Shown piece by piece: positions 1 to 8,400 of a DNA stretch of 64,000 bases. Positions within the stretch are counted from its first letter, which is position 1; each line of letters opens with the position of its first letter. Location of the stretch: assembly GCA_944321505.1 (NCBI GenBank), contig CALULN010000021.1, positions 1 through 64,000 of the forward strand, written 5' to 3'. The notes beneath the pieces are model-generated. The model saw only the letters and a list, made by a program, of their open reading frames with translations, was not told the origin of the DNA and searched no databases. The DNA is from Candidatus Methanomethylophilaceae archaeon. Lineage in GTDB: Archaea > Thermoplasmatota > Thermoplasmata > Methanomassiliicoccales > Methanomethylophilaceae. The position numbers and the translations under genes were made by a program.

Positions 1-1
1 G

Positions 2-439
2 ATCACCCACGTGCCCCCCTCCAAGATGGAGGCGGTGGTGAGGGAGGCCCGCAGGCTCGGCGTAAGGAGCGTAGTTGTCCACGGCGAGACCCCGGTGGAG
101 CCGGTGGAGAAGGGCACCAACAGGGCCGCGTGCATACCTGACGTGGACATACTCGCCCACCCCGGCATGATCACCGTCGACGACGCCCAGGCGGCCAAGG
201 ACGCCGGCGTGGCGCTGGAGATCAGCGGCAGGGCCGGGCACAGCCTGACCAACGGGCACGTGGCCGCGGTGGCCAGGGCCGTCGGAGCCGAGATGGTGGT
301 GGACTCCGATACCCATGCCCCGGAGAACCTGATGGACGAGGCGGCCGCCATGGCGGTGGCTCTCGGAGCCGGGCTCACCGTCAGGGAGGCTGAGCGGGCG
401 GTGCGGGTGTCCCCGTACGGCATAATCGGGCGCCGGTGA
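2..439 (+). CDS. PHP-domain phosphohydrolase, histidinol-phosphatase-like (C-terminal part)
   Basis: The reading frame is open from the window edge, so the N-terminus is missing; about 145 residues remain and end at TGA. Metal-ligand style motifs of the PHP fold are visible: HGE near residue 27, ILAHPGM, and DSDTHAP near residue 102. They match archaeal PHP proteins annotated as histidinol phosphatase-like, about 215-220 residues long. The substrate cannot be told from sequence. The next gene starts 46 bases downstream on the same strand, so cotranscription is possible. The family call is fairly safe; histidine biosynthesis is only a guess. Confidence 0.75.
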   Translation: MTHVPPSKMEAVVREARRLGVRSVVVHGETPVEPVEKGTNRAACIPDVDILAHPGMITVDDAQAAKDAGVALEISGRAGHSLTNGHVAAVARAVGAEMVVDSDTHAPENLMDEAAAMAVALGAGLTVREAERAVRVSPYGIIGRR

Positions 440-485
440 GATCGCCCGTGTCATGTTTTTCTAGTGCCACGGACATACCGCCGGC

Positions 486-1274
486 ATGCCCAGAATCGGA
501 ATCATAGGCGGGTCCGGCGTCTACAACCCGGACAGGTTCGAACAGACCGGGACGGCGTTCCCGGACACCCCCTACGGCAAACCCTCCGACGAGATACTGC
601 TGGGGAGGATCAGCGGCGTGGATGTCGCGTTCCTCCCTAGGCACGGGAAGGACCACCGCTACCCTCCCTCCGAGGTGCCCTACAAAGCGAACATATGGGC
701 GCTGAAGCAGCTGGGCGTGGACATGATCGTCTCACCCTGCGCCGTAGGCTCCCTGAAGGAGGAGATCGCCCCCGGGGACATGGTGATCGTGGACCAGTTC
801 ATCGACTTCACCAAGAAGAGGGACTACAGCTTCTTCCACGACAGGACCGTGCACATCAGCATCGCCGACCCATGCTGCCCGGCCATGGCCGACGTCTTCG
901 ACGCCGCGGCGAAGGAGCTTGGGATAAAGCACCACAAGGGCGGCACCTACGTGTGCATCGAGGGACCCAGATTCTCCACCAGGGCGGAGAGCGCCATGTT
1001 CAGGCAGTTCGCCGACATCATCGGCATGACCATGGTTCCGGAGTGCCAGCTGGCACGGGAGATGGGAATGTGCTACTGCTCCCTGGCCACCATCACGGAC
1101 TACGACGCCTGGAAGGAGGAGACCGTGGACATCCAGATGGTGATGGACACCATGGCGGCCTGCCTGAAGAACATCACCGCCATCCTCGAGAGGGCGCTGC
1201 CGGATCTGGCGGCGCTGCCGTCCCGCTGCCGCTGCGCAGATGCGGCCGAGGAGTGCGGAGCCACCGGGGAGTGA
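486..1274 (+). CDS. mtnP: S-methyl-5'-thioadenosine phosphorylase
   Basis: This 262-residue protein belongs to the trimeric purine nucleoside phosphorylase/MTAP family, which splits methylthioadenosine with phosphate in methionine salvage. It opens with the phosphate-binding IGIIGGSGVY and has the family core GGTYVCIEGPRFSTRAES around residues 157-174. TDYD near residues 204-207 has Asp where hypoxanthine/guanine enzymes have Asn, which favours a 6-aminopurine substrate. The Cys-rich tail (residues 245-260) extends beyond the usual family end. The start ATG has no competing upstream in-frame start with family similarity. Confidence 0.9.
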   Translation: MPRIGIIGGSGVYNPDRFEQTGTAFPDTPYGKPSDEILLGRISGVDVAFLPRHGKDHRYPPSEVPYKANIWALKQLGVDMIVSPCAVGSLKEEIAPGDMVIVDQFIDFTKKRDYSFFHDRTVHISIADPCCPAMADVFDAAAKELGIKHHKGGTYVCIEGPRFSTRAESAMFRQFADIIGMTMVPECQLAREMGMCYCSLATITDYDAWKEETVDIQMVMDTMAACLKNITAILERALPDLAALPSRCRCADAAEECGATGE

Positions 1275-1314
1275 GCTCCCCTCCTTTTTATCCTAGGAGC
1301 GTCTGCGGGAGTCG

Positions 1315-2838
1315 ATGAAGACCGGCAGCCTTACCGTGCTGGCAGTTTGCCTCGTCGCACTGACAGCCTGCTTCGCCTCCGTAGACTCCTCTGCGGCAGG
1401 CGAGCAGAGCGTCGACATCGGCGGCGTCAACGTGTACTGCGTCGATTCCGACGTGGTGCTCGATGCCAGATCCACCCATACGATCTACCTAGTCCTTACC
1501 AACCACTCCAACAGCCAGGTCATAGTGACCATGGACTGCTCAGCCACCGCAGACGGGGTGACCCTGTCCTCCGGCTCCGGGACCGGCGTCCCCATCGATG
1601 CCAACAGCATGGTCCAGATCCCTGTGACCATACGCGTGGACAAGTTCGCCCCCACCGAGACGGTCAGCATACCAATCGGCTTCAGGGTGATCTCCGGGAC
1701 CGTGGAGACCGGGACCCTGTCCATCGGCATCGAGGTCACCTCCGCATACGAGTCCGAGGGCAGGTTCAACATGATCCTCGGCGTGTTCGCCAACCCCCTC
1801 GGTGACTCCCTGAACACCCCTGCCGTCAACACCGCCATCTCCGCGATCATCTGGCTGCTGATCGCCGTTGCCGCTGCGCTGGTCTCCGACCGCCTCATGC
1901 AGGGGAAGACCAAAGCAGACCGCTCATCCCAGGAGATGAAGGACATCCGCTGGGCCGGACGCATGATCGCCGTGCTGATCATCCTCTTCGGGATATCCAA
2001 CTGCCTCAGCGTCTACGGCGCGGACGAGTACTACATCGGCACCTTCTCCGACATAGGCAAGATCGTCGCCTACTTCGTCGGCGCGGTGCTGGCATGGAAG
2101 GCGTACAAGGTCGTGGTCTACAACATCGTCGTCAGGATGGACACCAAGGACAGGATCGACGACTCGCTGCTGCCGCTCCTGAATATGATAGGCAAGATCA
2201 TCATCGCCATCGTCGCCGTATCCGTCATACTGGCGGTGATGGGGCTCAGCCTCGCCGCAATACTGACCAGCGCCGGCCTGGTCACACTGGGTATCTCCCT
2301 CGGAGCGCAGAGCACCCTCAACCAGTTCTTCAGCGGGCTGGTCCTCATGACCAGCCGCCCCTTCCGCATCGGCGACAAGATCCGTCTCGGAACCGACGGG
2401 GAGGTCCTCATCGTCAGGAAGATCAGCGTCATGGAGACGGAGTTCAAGAACTGGCTCAACGAGGAGGTCACCCGCGTGCCCAACAGCACCGTGATGGCGT
2501 CCACCATCGTCAACATGACCATGGACGACAAGTCCTACAAGGTCTACGACTACTTCGACATCGCCTACGGCGCAGACGTGGACAAGGCCAGGGAGATCAT
2601 CATGAGCACGGTCATGGCCCATCCCCAGGTCATCAAGGACGGCTCCAAGTCCATGCCGCTCTTCAGGTTCCAGTCCCTGGACAGCTCCTCGGTGAAGCTC
2701 AGGGTAACCTATGTCGTCCCCGACCACGAGAACTACCTGACCATCTCCGGGCAGATCAAGGAGGCTGTCTACAGGAGATTCAGGGCCGAGGGCATCGAGA
2801 TCCCGTTCAACGTCGTGGACGTGCACGTGAGGGGATGA
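1315..2838 (+). CDS. MscS-family mechanosensitive channel with N-terminal ectodomain (first of a tandem pair)
   Basis: The 507-residue protein starts with a signal peptide (about residues 1-28). An Ig-like extracytoplasmic domain of about 140 residues follows, rich in Thr/Ser/Val, then roughly five membrane segments between residues 175 and 330. The last helix, LGISLGAQSTLNQFFSGLVL, matches the MscS pore helix and runs into the MscS beta domain (PFRIGDKIRLG) and C-terminal alpha/beta domain. MscS channels release solutes on hypo-osmotic shock. The next gene is a paralogue starting 2 bases after this stop, so the two are probably coexpressed and could form heteromers. T-rich CTTTTTATCC 25-35 bp upstream may be the TATA box. 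Confidence 0.88.
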   Translation: MKTGSLTVLAVCLVALTACFASVDSSAAGEQSVDIGGVNVYCVDSDVVLDARSTHTIYLVLTNHSNSQVIVTMDCSATADGVTLSSGSGTGVPIDANSMVQIPVTIRVDKFAPTETVSIPIGFRVISGTVETGTLSIGIEVTSAYESEGRFNMILGVFANPLGDSLNTPAVNTAISAIIWLLIAVAAALVSDRLMQGKTKADRSSQEMKDIRWAGRMIAVLIILFGISNCLSVYGADEYYIGTFSDIGKIVAYFVGAVLAWKAYKVVVYNIVVRMDTKDRIDDSLLPLLNMIGKIIIAIVAVSVILAVMGLSLAAILTSAGLVTLGISLGAQSTLNQFFSGLVLMTSRPFRIGDKIRLGTDGEVLIVRKISVMETEFKNWLNEEVTRVPNSTVMASTIVNMTMDDKSYKVYDYFDIAYGADVDKAREIIMSTVMAHPQVIKDGSKSMPLFRFQSLDSSSVKLRVTYVVPDHENYLTISGQIKEAVYRRFRAEGIEIPFNVVDVHVRG

Positions 2839-2839
2839 C

Positions 2840-4444
2840 ATGAGCCGCAGAACATGCGCCGTGCTGATTGCGGTCATCCTCGCGATGCTGCTTGTCCCGG
2901 TGCAGACCGCGGATGCGGCGAGCCCGTCCACGGACCTGACGGTCCACACGGACCCCGACAGCCTGGACATCGAGACCCTGGAGGCCGCCACCTACACCGC
3001 CGTGGTCCACAACTCGTCGAACCTGACGTACACCATCACGCCGGTGTTCGCCACCGACTGTGCCCATCTGGGCGTGACGATGAGCGTCAACGGCACCGCC
3101 GTGGCCTCCGGCGCCATGACGCCGTTCACCCTGAAGCCCGGGGACAACCTGGCCATAAGGATCGAGCTCACCGGCGACAAGTTCCTGGAGAACGGAAGCT
3201 TCTCCGGCACCCTGACCCTCATACCCTATGTGGCGGCGGAAGGGCAGACCGGTCTGGAGCCGATCGTCAAAACGTTCTCCATCAACGCCGCATCCACCAT
3301 ATCCGTCGAAGGGGACTACAACAAGATACTGGGGATCTTCGGCAACCCCCTGCCCTCTCCCCTCAACACCGCCCCGGTGTCCGCTGTGCTGACGCTGATC
3401 CTCTGGGCGATCGGAGCGGGCATCGTGGCCTTCATCGCCACCAGGATCGCCGGCAGGATAATCATCAGGCCGTCCAAGACCAGGAACGCGGCCGAGGAGG
3501 AGAACTACAGGAACCTCAGGGTCATGTGGAGATCGGTGTTCATCATCGCGATGATGGTGGGCGTCATGAAGTGCCTCAACGTCCTCGGACTGGAGGAGAG
3601 CGTCGTCGTCACCATAGACGACTTCCTGTTCCTCATCATCGCCGTCTGCGGCGCCAAGCTGGTCTGGGACCTCTACCGCGCCTTCGTGGTGGAGATGGGC
3701 ATCAGGAACGACAACGACGACTACCAGTCCCTCACCCCGCTGCTGCTCATGCTGGGGAAGATCGTCATCCTCTTCGGCGCGGCCACGGTGGTCCTGGCAA
3801 TATTCGGCATAGACCTGGTCTCGCTCATCGCAGGACTCGGTCTGGCCGCCACAGCGATATCCATCGGTGCGTCCAGCATCATCAGCCAGTTCCTCAGCGG
3901 ACTGGTCATACTCATCGACCGCCCCTTCACCACCGGCGACAAGGTCATGGTCGGCACCGACAGGACCGAGCTCATCGTGAAGAAGGTCAGGATCATGAGC
4001 ACCGAGCTGAAGAACTGGAACAACGAGGAGAACTACATCATCCCCAACAGCACCCTCACAGGGAACAGCGTGGTGAACATCACCAAGGACAATGTGAACT
4101 ACAAGGTGTACGACTACTTCAGCATCGCACACGACTCAGACATCGGGAAGGCCAAGAGCATCATGCTTGAATGCGCTCTCGACCACCCCGAGGTGGTCAC
4201 CGACGGCACCTTCGGCGTCCCGGATGTGAAGTTCATGGGCGTGGACCGCAGCGGCATCAGCCTGAGGCTGGCGTACATAGTCAGCGACCACGAGAACTAC
4301 GGCACCTACGCATCGCAGGTGAGGAGGGCGGTGTACGACCGCTTCAACGAGGAGGGCATCGAGATCCCCTACTCGCAGTACACCGTGAACATCGACAGGA
4401 CAGAGATCACCGAAGCGGGATCGAAGGACCCGGACGGGATGTGA
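2840..4444 (+). CDS. MscS-family mechanosensitive channel with N-terminal ectodomain (second of a tandem pair)
   Basis: The 534-residue paralogue has the same plan: signal peptide (1-27), Ig-like ectodomain (about 30-165), membrane segments near 175-195, 230-250, 255-275, 300-320 and 325-345, then the MscS pore helix SIGASSIISQFLSGLVIL and the beta domain (PFTTGDKVMVG). Matching motifs such as NYKVYDYFSIA and VSDHENYGTYASQVRRAVYDRF align with the upstream copy, so this is an old duplication. Its stop overlaps the hypF start as TGATG, suggesting translational coupling, although the functions seem unrelated. Confidence 0.88.
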   Translation: MSRRTCAVLIAVILAMLLVPVQTADAASPSTDLTVHTDPDSLDIETLEAATYTAVVHNSSNLTYTITPVFATDCAHLGVTMSVNGTAVASGAMTPFTLKPGDNLAIRIELTGDKFLENGSFSGTLTLIPYVAAEGQTGLEPIVKTFSINAASTISVEGDYNKILGIFGNPLPSPLNTAPVSAVLTLILWAIGAGIVAFIATRIAGRIIIRPSKTRNAAEEENYRNLRVMWRSVFIIAMMVGVMKCLNVLGLEESVVVTIDDFLFLIIAVCGAKLVWDLYRAFVVEMGIRNDNDDYQSLTPLLLMLGKIVILFGAATVVLAIFGIDLVSLIAGLGLAATAISIGASSIISQFLSGLVILIDRPFTTGDKVMVGTDRTELIVKKVRIMSTELKNWNNEENYIIPNSTLTGNSVVNITKDNVNYKVYDYFSIAHDSDIGKAKSIMLECALDHPEVVTDGTFGVPDVKFMGVDRSGISLRLAYIVSDHENYGTYASQVRRAVYDRFNEEGIEIPYSQYTVNIDRTEITEAGSKDPDGM

Positions 4445-6612
4445 TGGGGGTCAGAGCGGTCATCACCGGCACCGTGCAGGGAGTGGGCTTCCGCCCCTCC
4501 GTGTACCGCCTCGCGGAAGCCATGGGGCGCAGCGGCAGCGTGCGCAACGACGGCGCCTCGGTGGTGATCGAGCTCGACAGGGACGACGGGTTCATCGACG
4601 CCCTCCTGCACAGCCTCCCGCCGCTGGCGGAGGTGGAGTCTGTGACCCTGTGCGAAGCGGAGGTTCCTCCCGGAACCGGGTTCTCCATATCGGAGTCCTC
4701 CGACGGCACCGGAGGCGTGGGCATACCGGCGGACACCGCGGTATGCCCGAAGTGCCTGGCGGAGATGCGCTCCGACGGGAGGAGGAAAGGGTATCCCTTC
4801 ACCACCTGCACGGAATGCGGGGCCAGATTCACCCTCATGCGCTCCATGCCCTATGACCGTGCACGCACGTCCATGTCCGGATTCCCGGTCTGTCCGGAGT
4901 GCGGCAGGGAGTACGATGACCCGACGGACCGGAGGTTCCATCACCAGACGGTCTGCTGCCCGGTGTGCGGACCGTCCTACCGCCTCCTGGACAGGGACGG
5001 CAACGGGATCCCCGGAGACCCTATAACTGCGTTCGCCCAAGGTCTGGACGACGGGAGGATAGGCATCGCCAAGAGCTGGGGCGGGATGCACATATGCGCC
5101 TCCATCAGCCGCGTGGCGGAGCTGAGGGAATGGTACCGCAGGCAGTACAAGCCGTTCGCGGTCATGGTCAGGGACGAGAATGCGGTCCGCAGATACGGCG
5201 ACCCCACGCCCTGGGAGCTGGAGGAGATGACGTCCCCCCGCAGGCCCATCGTCCTGGTCAGGAAGAGGGACTGCGTCCCGGAGGAGGTGTCCCCCGGGTT
5301 GGACACCGTCGGGATGTTCCTCCCCTACACGGGGATGCACCACCTGCTGTTCGACCGCCTGGAGACGGACGCGCTGATCATGACATCCGCCAACCTCCCC
5401 GGTGAGCCCATGGTTCTGGACGACAGGGACGTGATGTCCATGGGCGCGGACATGTACCTGCTCCACAACCAGGAGATAGTGAACCGCGCCGACGACTCCG
5501 TCATCAAGATGCTGGACGACCGCACCTACTTCCTCCGCAAGTCCAGAGGGCACATCCCGTCGTACATCGACATCCCGCTGCAGGGGTCCGCGATAGCCGT
5601 GGGTCCGCAGGAGAACATCACCGCCACGGTGGCAGCCGGCGGGAGGATGCACACCACGCAGCACATCGGCAACGCCGAGTCCATCGGCGTGACCGAGTAC
5701 CTGGACGAGGCGGTGAGATCGCTGATGTCCATGACGGGATGCGAGCCGCAGGCGGTGGCTGTGGACCTCCATCCCGGATACGCCAGCAGACGGGTGGGGA
5801 TGAGGATCGCCGAGGAGTGCGGTGCGGAGACCGTCGAGGTGCAGCACCACTGGGCCCACTGCGCCTCCCTAATAGCAGACAACGGCCTGGAGTCCATCGC
5901 CGCATTGGCGGTGGACGGCACCGGCCACGGCACCGACGGGCAGGCCTGGGGAGGAGAGGTGATGACCGCCGACCTGTCATCCTTCACCAGGACCGCGCAT
6001 CTGGAGTACATCCCGCTGATCGGAGGCGATGCCGCCCTCAGAGACATACGCAGGCTGATGTTCGCCATAGACTCCGTCAACGGGACGGAGGCCGCATACG
6101 TCACGGATCAGGAGGCATCCGTGTTCTCCAAGATGGCGGCCGGGAGCGTGAGGACGTCCTCCCTGGGCCGCGTCATGGATGCTTTGGCATACAGGCTGGG
6201 CGTCTGCGCCATGAGGACCTACGACGGTGAGCCGGCCATGAGGCTGGAGCCCCTCCTGGAACGGGGCAGCCGCCTGGACGGTTTCGAGACGACCGTCAGG
6301 AACGGTGTGATCGGCACCTCCCGCCTGTTCGCCGACATCCCCGCGGATGCGAAGGCATGCGACGTTGCCGTCAGCATCGTCGGAAGCATCGTGGATGCCA
6401 TGACGGACTGCGCCTGCGATGCGGCGGCGGATCTCGGCATGAGAGAGATAGGATTAACGGGAGGCGTCTCATACAGCCTGCCCGTGAGCAGGATGTTCAT
6501 GGAGAGGGTCCGCAGGAACGGAATGACTCCGGTGCTTCACCGCCGTGTCCCCAACGGGGACGGAGGAATCTCCGTCGGCCAGGCCGCCATCGCCCTGAGG
6601 AGGGTGTCATGA
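4444..6612 (+). CDS. hypF: Carbamoyltransferase HypF ([NiFe] hydrogenase maturation)
   Basis: HypF makes the cyanide ligand precursor of [NiFe] hydrogenases from carbamoyl phosphate, ATP and HypE. All domains are present in 722 residues: acylphosphatase (TVQGVGFRP near 9-17), two zinc fingers (CPKC at 101, CTEC at 122, CPEC at 150, CPVC near 172), a YrdC-like domain (about 200-370), and a Kae1-like domain with QHHWAHCASL near 467 and VDGTGHGTDG. The ATG overlapping the previous stop puts the acylphosphatase motif at the correct distance. An upstream in-frame extension to 4171 would be antifamily sequence and is rejected. No hydrogenase or other hyp gene lies in the window. Confidence 0.95.
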   Translation: MGVRAVITGTVQGVGFRPSVYRLAEAMGRSGSVRNDGASVVIELDRDDGFIDALLHSLPPLAEVESVTLCEAEVPPGTGFSISESSDGTGGVGIPADTAVCPKCLAEMRSDGRRKGYPFTTCTECGARFTLMRSMPYDRARTSMSGFPVCPECGREYDDPTDRRFHHQTVCCPVCGPSYRLLDRDGNGIPGDPITAFAQGLDDGRIGIAKSWGGMHICASISRVAELREWYRRQYKPFAVMVRDENAVRRYGDPTPWELEEMTSPRRPIVLVRKRDCVPEEVSPGLDTVGMFLPYTGMHHLLFDRLETDALIMTSANLPGEPMVLDDRDVMSMGADMYLLHNQEIVNRADDSVIKMLDDRTYFLRKSRGHIPSYIDIPLQGSAIAVGPQENITATVAAGGRMHTTQHIGNAESIGVTEYLDEAVRSLMSMTGCEPQAVAVDLHPGYASRRVGMRIAEECGAETVEVQHHWAHCASLIADNGLESIAALAVDGTGHGTDGQAWGGEVMTADLSSFTRTAHLEYIPLIGGDAALRDIRRLMFAIDSVNGTEAAYVTDQEASVFSKMAAGSVRTSSLGRVMDALAYRLGVCAMRTYDGEPAMRLEPLLERGSRLDGFETTVRNGVIGTSRLFADIPADAKACDVAVSIVGSIVDAMTDCACDAAADLGMREIGLTGGVSYSLPVSRMFMERVRRNGMTPVLHRRVPNGDGGISVGQAAIALRRVS

Positions 6613-7604
6613 ACACGCTGCTGGTCCTTCTGGACGGTGCCAAGGACCACCCCATACCGGAGTTCGGAGGCCTCGAGCCGCTGGAGAAGGCGGAGATGCC
6701 GTTCATCAGGTCCGCCGACGGCACGGCGGGCGAGACCACCGGCAGAGGGTACACCCACCTCTTCCTCAACGAGTTCTTCACAGGGAAGCCTCCCGTGCTT
6801 GAGCGGGCGGTGCTGGAGGCCCTGGGCCTCGGCATGGACATGGGAGGAGGCAGGACCGCCTTCAGGCTGAGCCCCGCCTATCTCGGCGATGAGACCGTCA
6901 GATGGGCCTACGACACATCCTCCTTCTACGAGGAGCTGCAGCACACCGTCTCCGACTGCCTGCACATAGTGGAGGAGTACGATCCGCGCATAGAGTTCTT
7001 CATCAGCGGCAGGGCGATACTGACCATGGACTGCGACCCCGTCCCCGGCCTCCCGGCACCGCCGGTGGATGCGCCGAGAGCGGACATACCCGGACCGCTG
7101 GGGGGGCTGGTGGAGGAAGTCTGCAGGAGGATGGGCGGGATCACCGACTATCCCTGGGGATGCGGACGGTTCACAGAACAGTATACTCCCTTCTCCTGCT
7201 TGGACAACCTGACAGCCTTCTCCGACAGCCCGACGTCCCTGGGGATCTGCGCCTCCTTGGGCTACGACATACGCATGATCAGAGACTTCGATGACAGGTT
7301 CGCTCCTGCCAGGGAAGCCCTGGAGAAGGGGAACGTGTTCCTGCATCTCGACGAGATAGACGAGTACAGCCACATGCGGGACCCGGAGAAGAAGGTGGCC
7401 ATCCTTGAACGCGCGGACCGCCTCATGGAGAAGCATTTCTCGGATGCGGAGCGCATCGTGTACTTCATAGACCACGGCACATCGTCCATAACCGGCGAGC
7501 ACCTGCCGATAAACACCCCGTTCAGAGCGACCTATCGCACTGACATACGCAGAGGCGAGCTGGTCAGCGTCGGGGACCTGCTGCCGCGTCTGATGTCGCC
7601 ATGA
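6609..7604 (+). CDS. Divergent apgM-like protein (alkaline phosphatase superfamily)
   Basis: The 331-residue protein resembles archaeal cofactor-independent phosphoglycerate mutase at both ends: LLVLLDGAKDHPIPEFGG at the N-terminus, DEIDEYSHMRDPEKKVAI near residue 240, and a DHG metal site near 282. It is about 70 residues shorter than apgM. The segment that carries the catalytic Ser and Asp in apgM (GSDTSHL type) reads GRGYTHL here, so the nucleophile appears lost. It is probably not a mutase; a hydrolase or other phospho-transfer role is possible. ATGA overlap couples it to hypF, and its 3' end overlaps the convergent CobQ-like gene by 41 bp. True function unknown. Confidence 0.6.
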   Translation: MNTLLVLLDGAKDHPIPEFGGLEPLEKAEMPFIRSADGTAGETTGRGYTHLFLNEFFTGKPPVLERAVLEALGLGMDMGGGRTAFRLSPAYLGDETVRWAYDTSSFYEELQHTVSDCLHIVEEYDPRIEFFISGRAILTMDCDPVPGLPAPPVDAPRADIPGPLGGLVEEVCRRMGGITDYPWGCGRFTEQYTPFSCLDNLTAFSDSPTSLGICASLGYDIRMIRDFDDRFAPAREALEKGNVFLHLDEIDEYSHMRDPEKKVAILERADRLMEKHFSDAERIVYFIDHGTSSITGEHLPINTPFRATYRTDIRRGELVSVGDLLPRLMSP

Positions 7605-8400
7605 GCATCAGGGCATCCATGTCCAGGCACCTCTCGGCGGTGTCCGCCAAACGGTCCAGCGATTCCATGTAGGCCTTCCGCGCATCCGAGAACCTGCCTC
7701 CCTTCTTCGCAGAGATCGAGTCCTCCTCTGGCAGCATGACCTCTTCGTAGGGCATGATCCCCAGGCAGGACATGCCCGTGAGCCCCTCTATCCTGGAGAT
7801 CCCGGATTCCAGTATGCCGGGGTCCCCTCTGAAGCGGTTGATGACGAATCCCTTCACCAGCCCGCGCATCCCCTCCGGGATCAGCAGCCATGTGCCGTAC
7901 AGCGCCGCGAAGACCCCGCCGCGCTCTATGTCGCCAACCAAGATGATGTCCATCCCGCGTTCCGCCGCCATGCGCAGGTTGGCGATGTCCCTCCCCATGA
8001 GGTTTATCTCCACCGGGGAACCGGACCCTTCGCACACCATCGCATAACTCTCCGCGAGCCTGTCGTATGCGGCGCAGGCCTGCTCCAGCAGGTACTCCGG
8101 TTCCGGGCGTCCGCCCGGATGCACCTTCCCGTTGACCACGTACTGGATGACTCCTCTGCCAGAGGGCTTCAGCAGCACGGGGTTCATGTCCGCAGCGGGT
8201 TCCAGGCCGCAGGCCCATGCCTGCATGGCCTGCCCCATGCCGATCTCGGCGCCCTCATCCGTGACATAAGAGTTCAATGACAGATTGGATGCCTTGAACG
8301 GTGCGACAGCGATGCCTCTGCGGGCCATGCACCTGCAGATGGCCGCCGCCAATGTGGTCTTGCCCGCATTGGACGACGTACCGAGGACCATCAATGCCAT
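7564..8400 (-). CDS. CobQ/CbiP-like ATP-dependent synthase lacking the glutamine amidotransferase domain
   Basis: This 278-residue protein covers only the N-terminal, dethiobiotin-synthetase-like half of cobyric acid synthase. The P-loop GTSSNAGKTT is at residues 7-16. The corrinoid-synthase signatures PFKASNLSLNSYVT (about 34) and MNPVLLKPSG follow. CEGSGSPVEIN and the VGDIERGG switch region are also intact. It stops where CbiP continues into its class I glutaminase domain. The start overlaps the cbiP stop as TGATG, so the two are translationally coupled paralogues. It could borrow ammonia or a glutaminase from CbiP, act on another substrate, or be decaying; the clean frame argues against decay. 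Confidence 0.8.
   Translation of the reverse strand: MALMVLGTSSNAGKTTLAAAICRCMARRGIAVAPFKASNLSLNSYVTDEGAEIGMGQAMQAWACGLEPAADMNPVLLKPSGRGVIQYVVNGKVHPGGRPEPEYLLEQACAAYDRLAESYAMVCEGSGSPVEINLMGRDIANLRMAAERGMDIILVGDIERGGVFAALYGTWLLIPEGMRGLVKGFVINRFRGDPGILESGISRIEGLTGMSCLGIMPYEEVMLPEEDSISAKKGGRFSDARKAYMESLDRLADTAERCLDMDALMLMATSDAAAGPRR

Noticed and set aside
2807-4132. Long antisense frame opposite the second MscS gene
   Set aside because: Composition (Asp/His/Gly-rich) is that of a shadow frame; the plus-strand MscS protein is intact.
4171-4443. N-terminal extension of hypF into the MscS gene
   Set aside because: Arg/Gly-rich shadow sequence; the acylphosphatase motif is correctly placed from ATG 4444.
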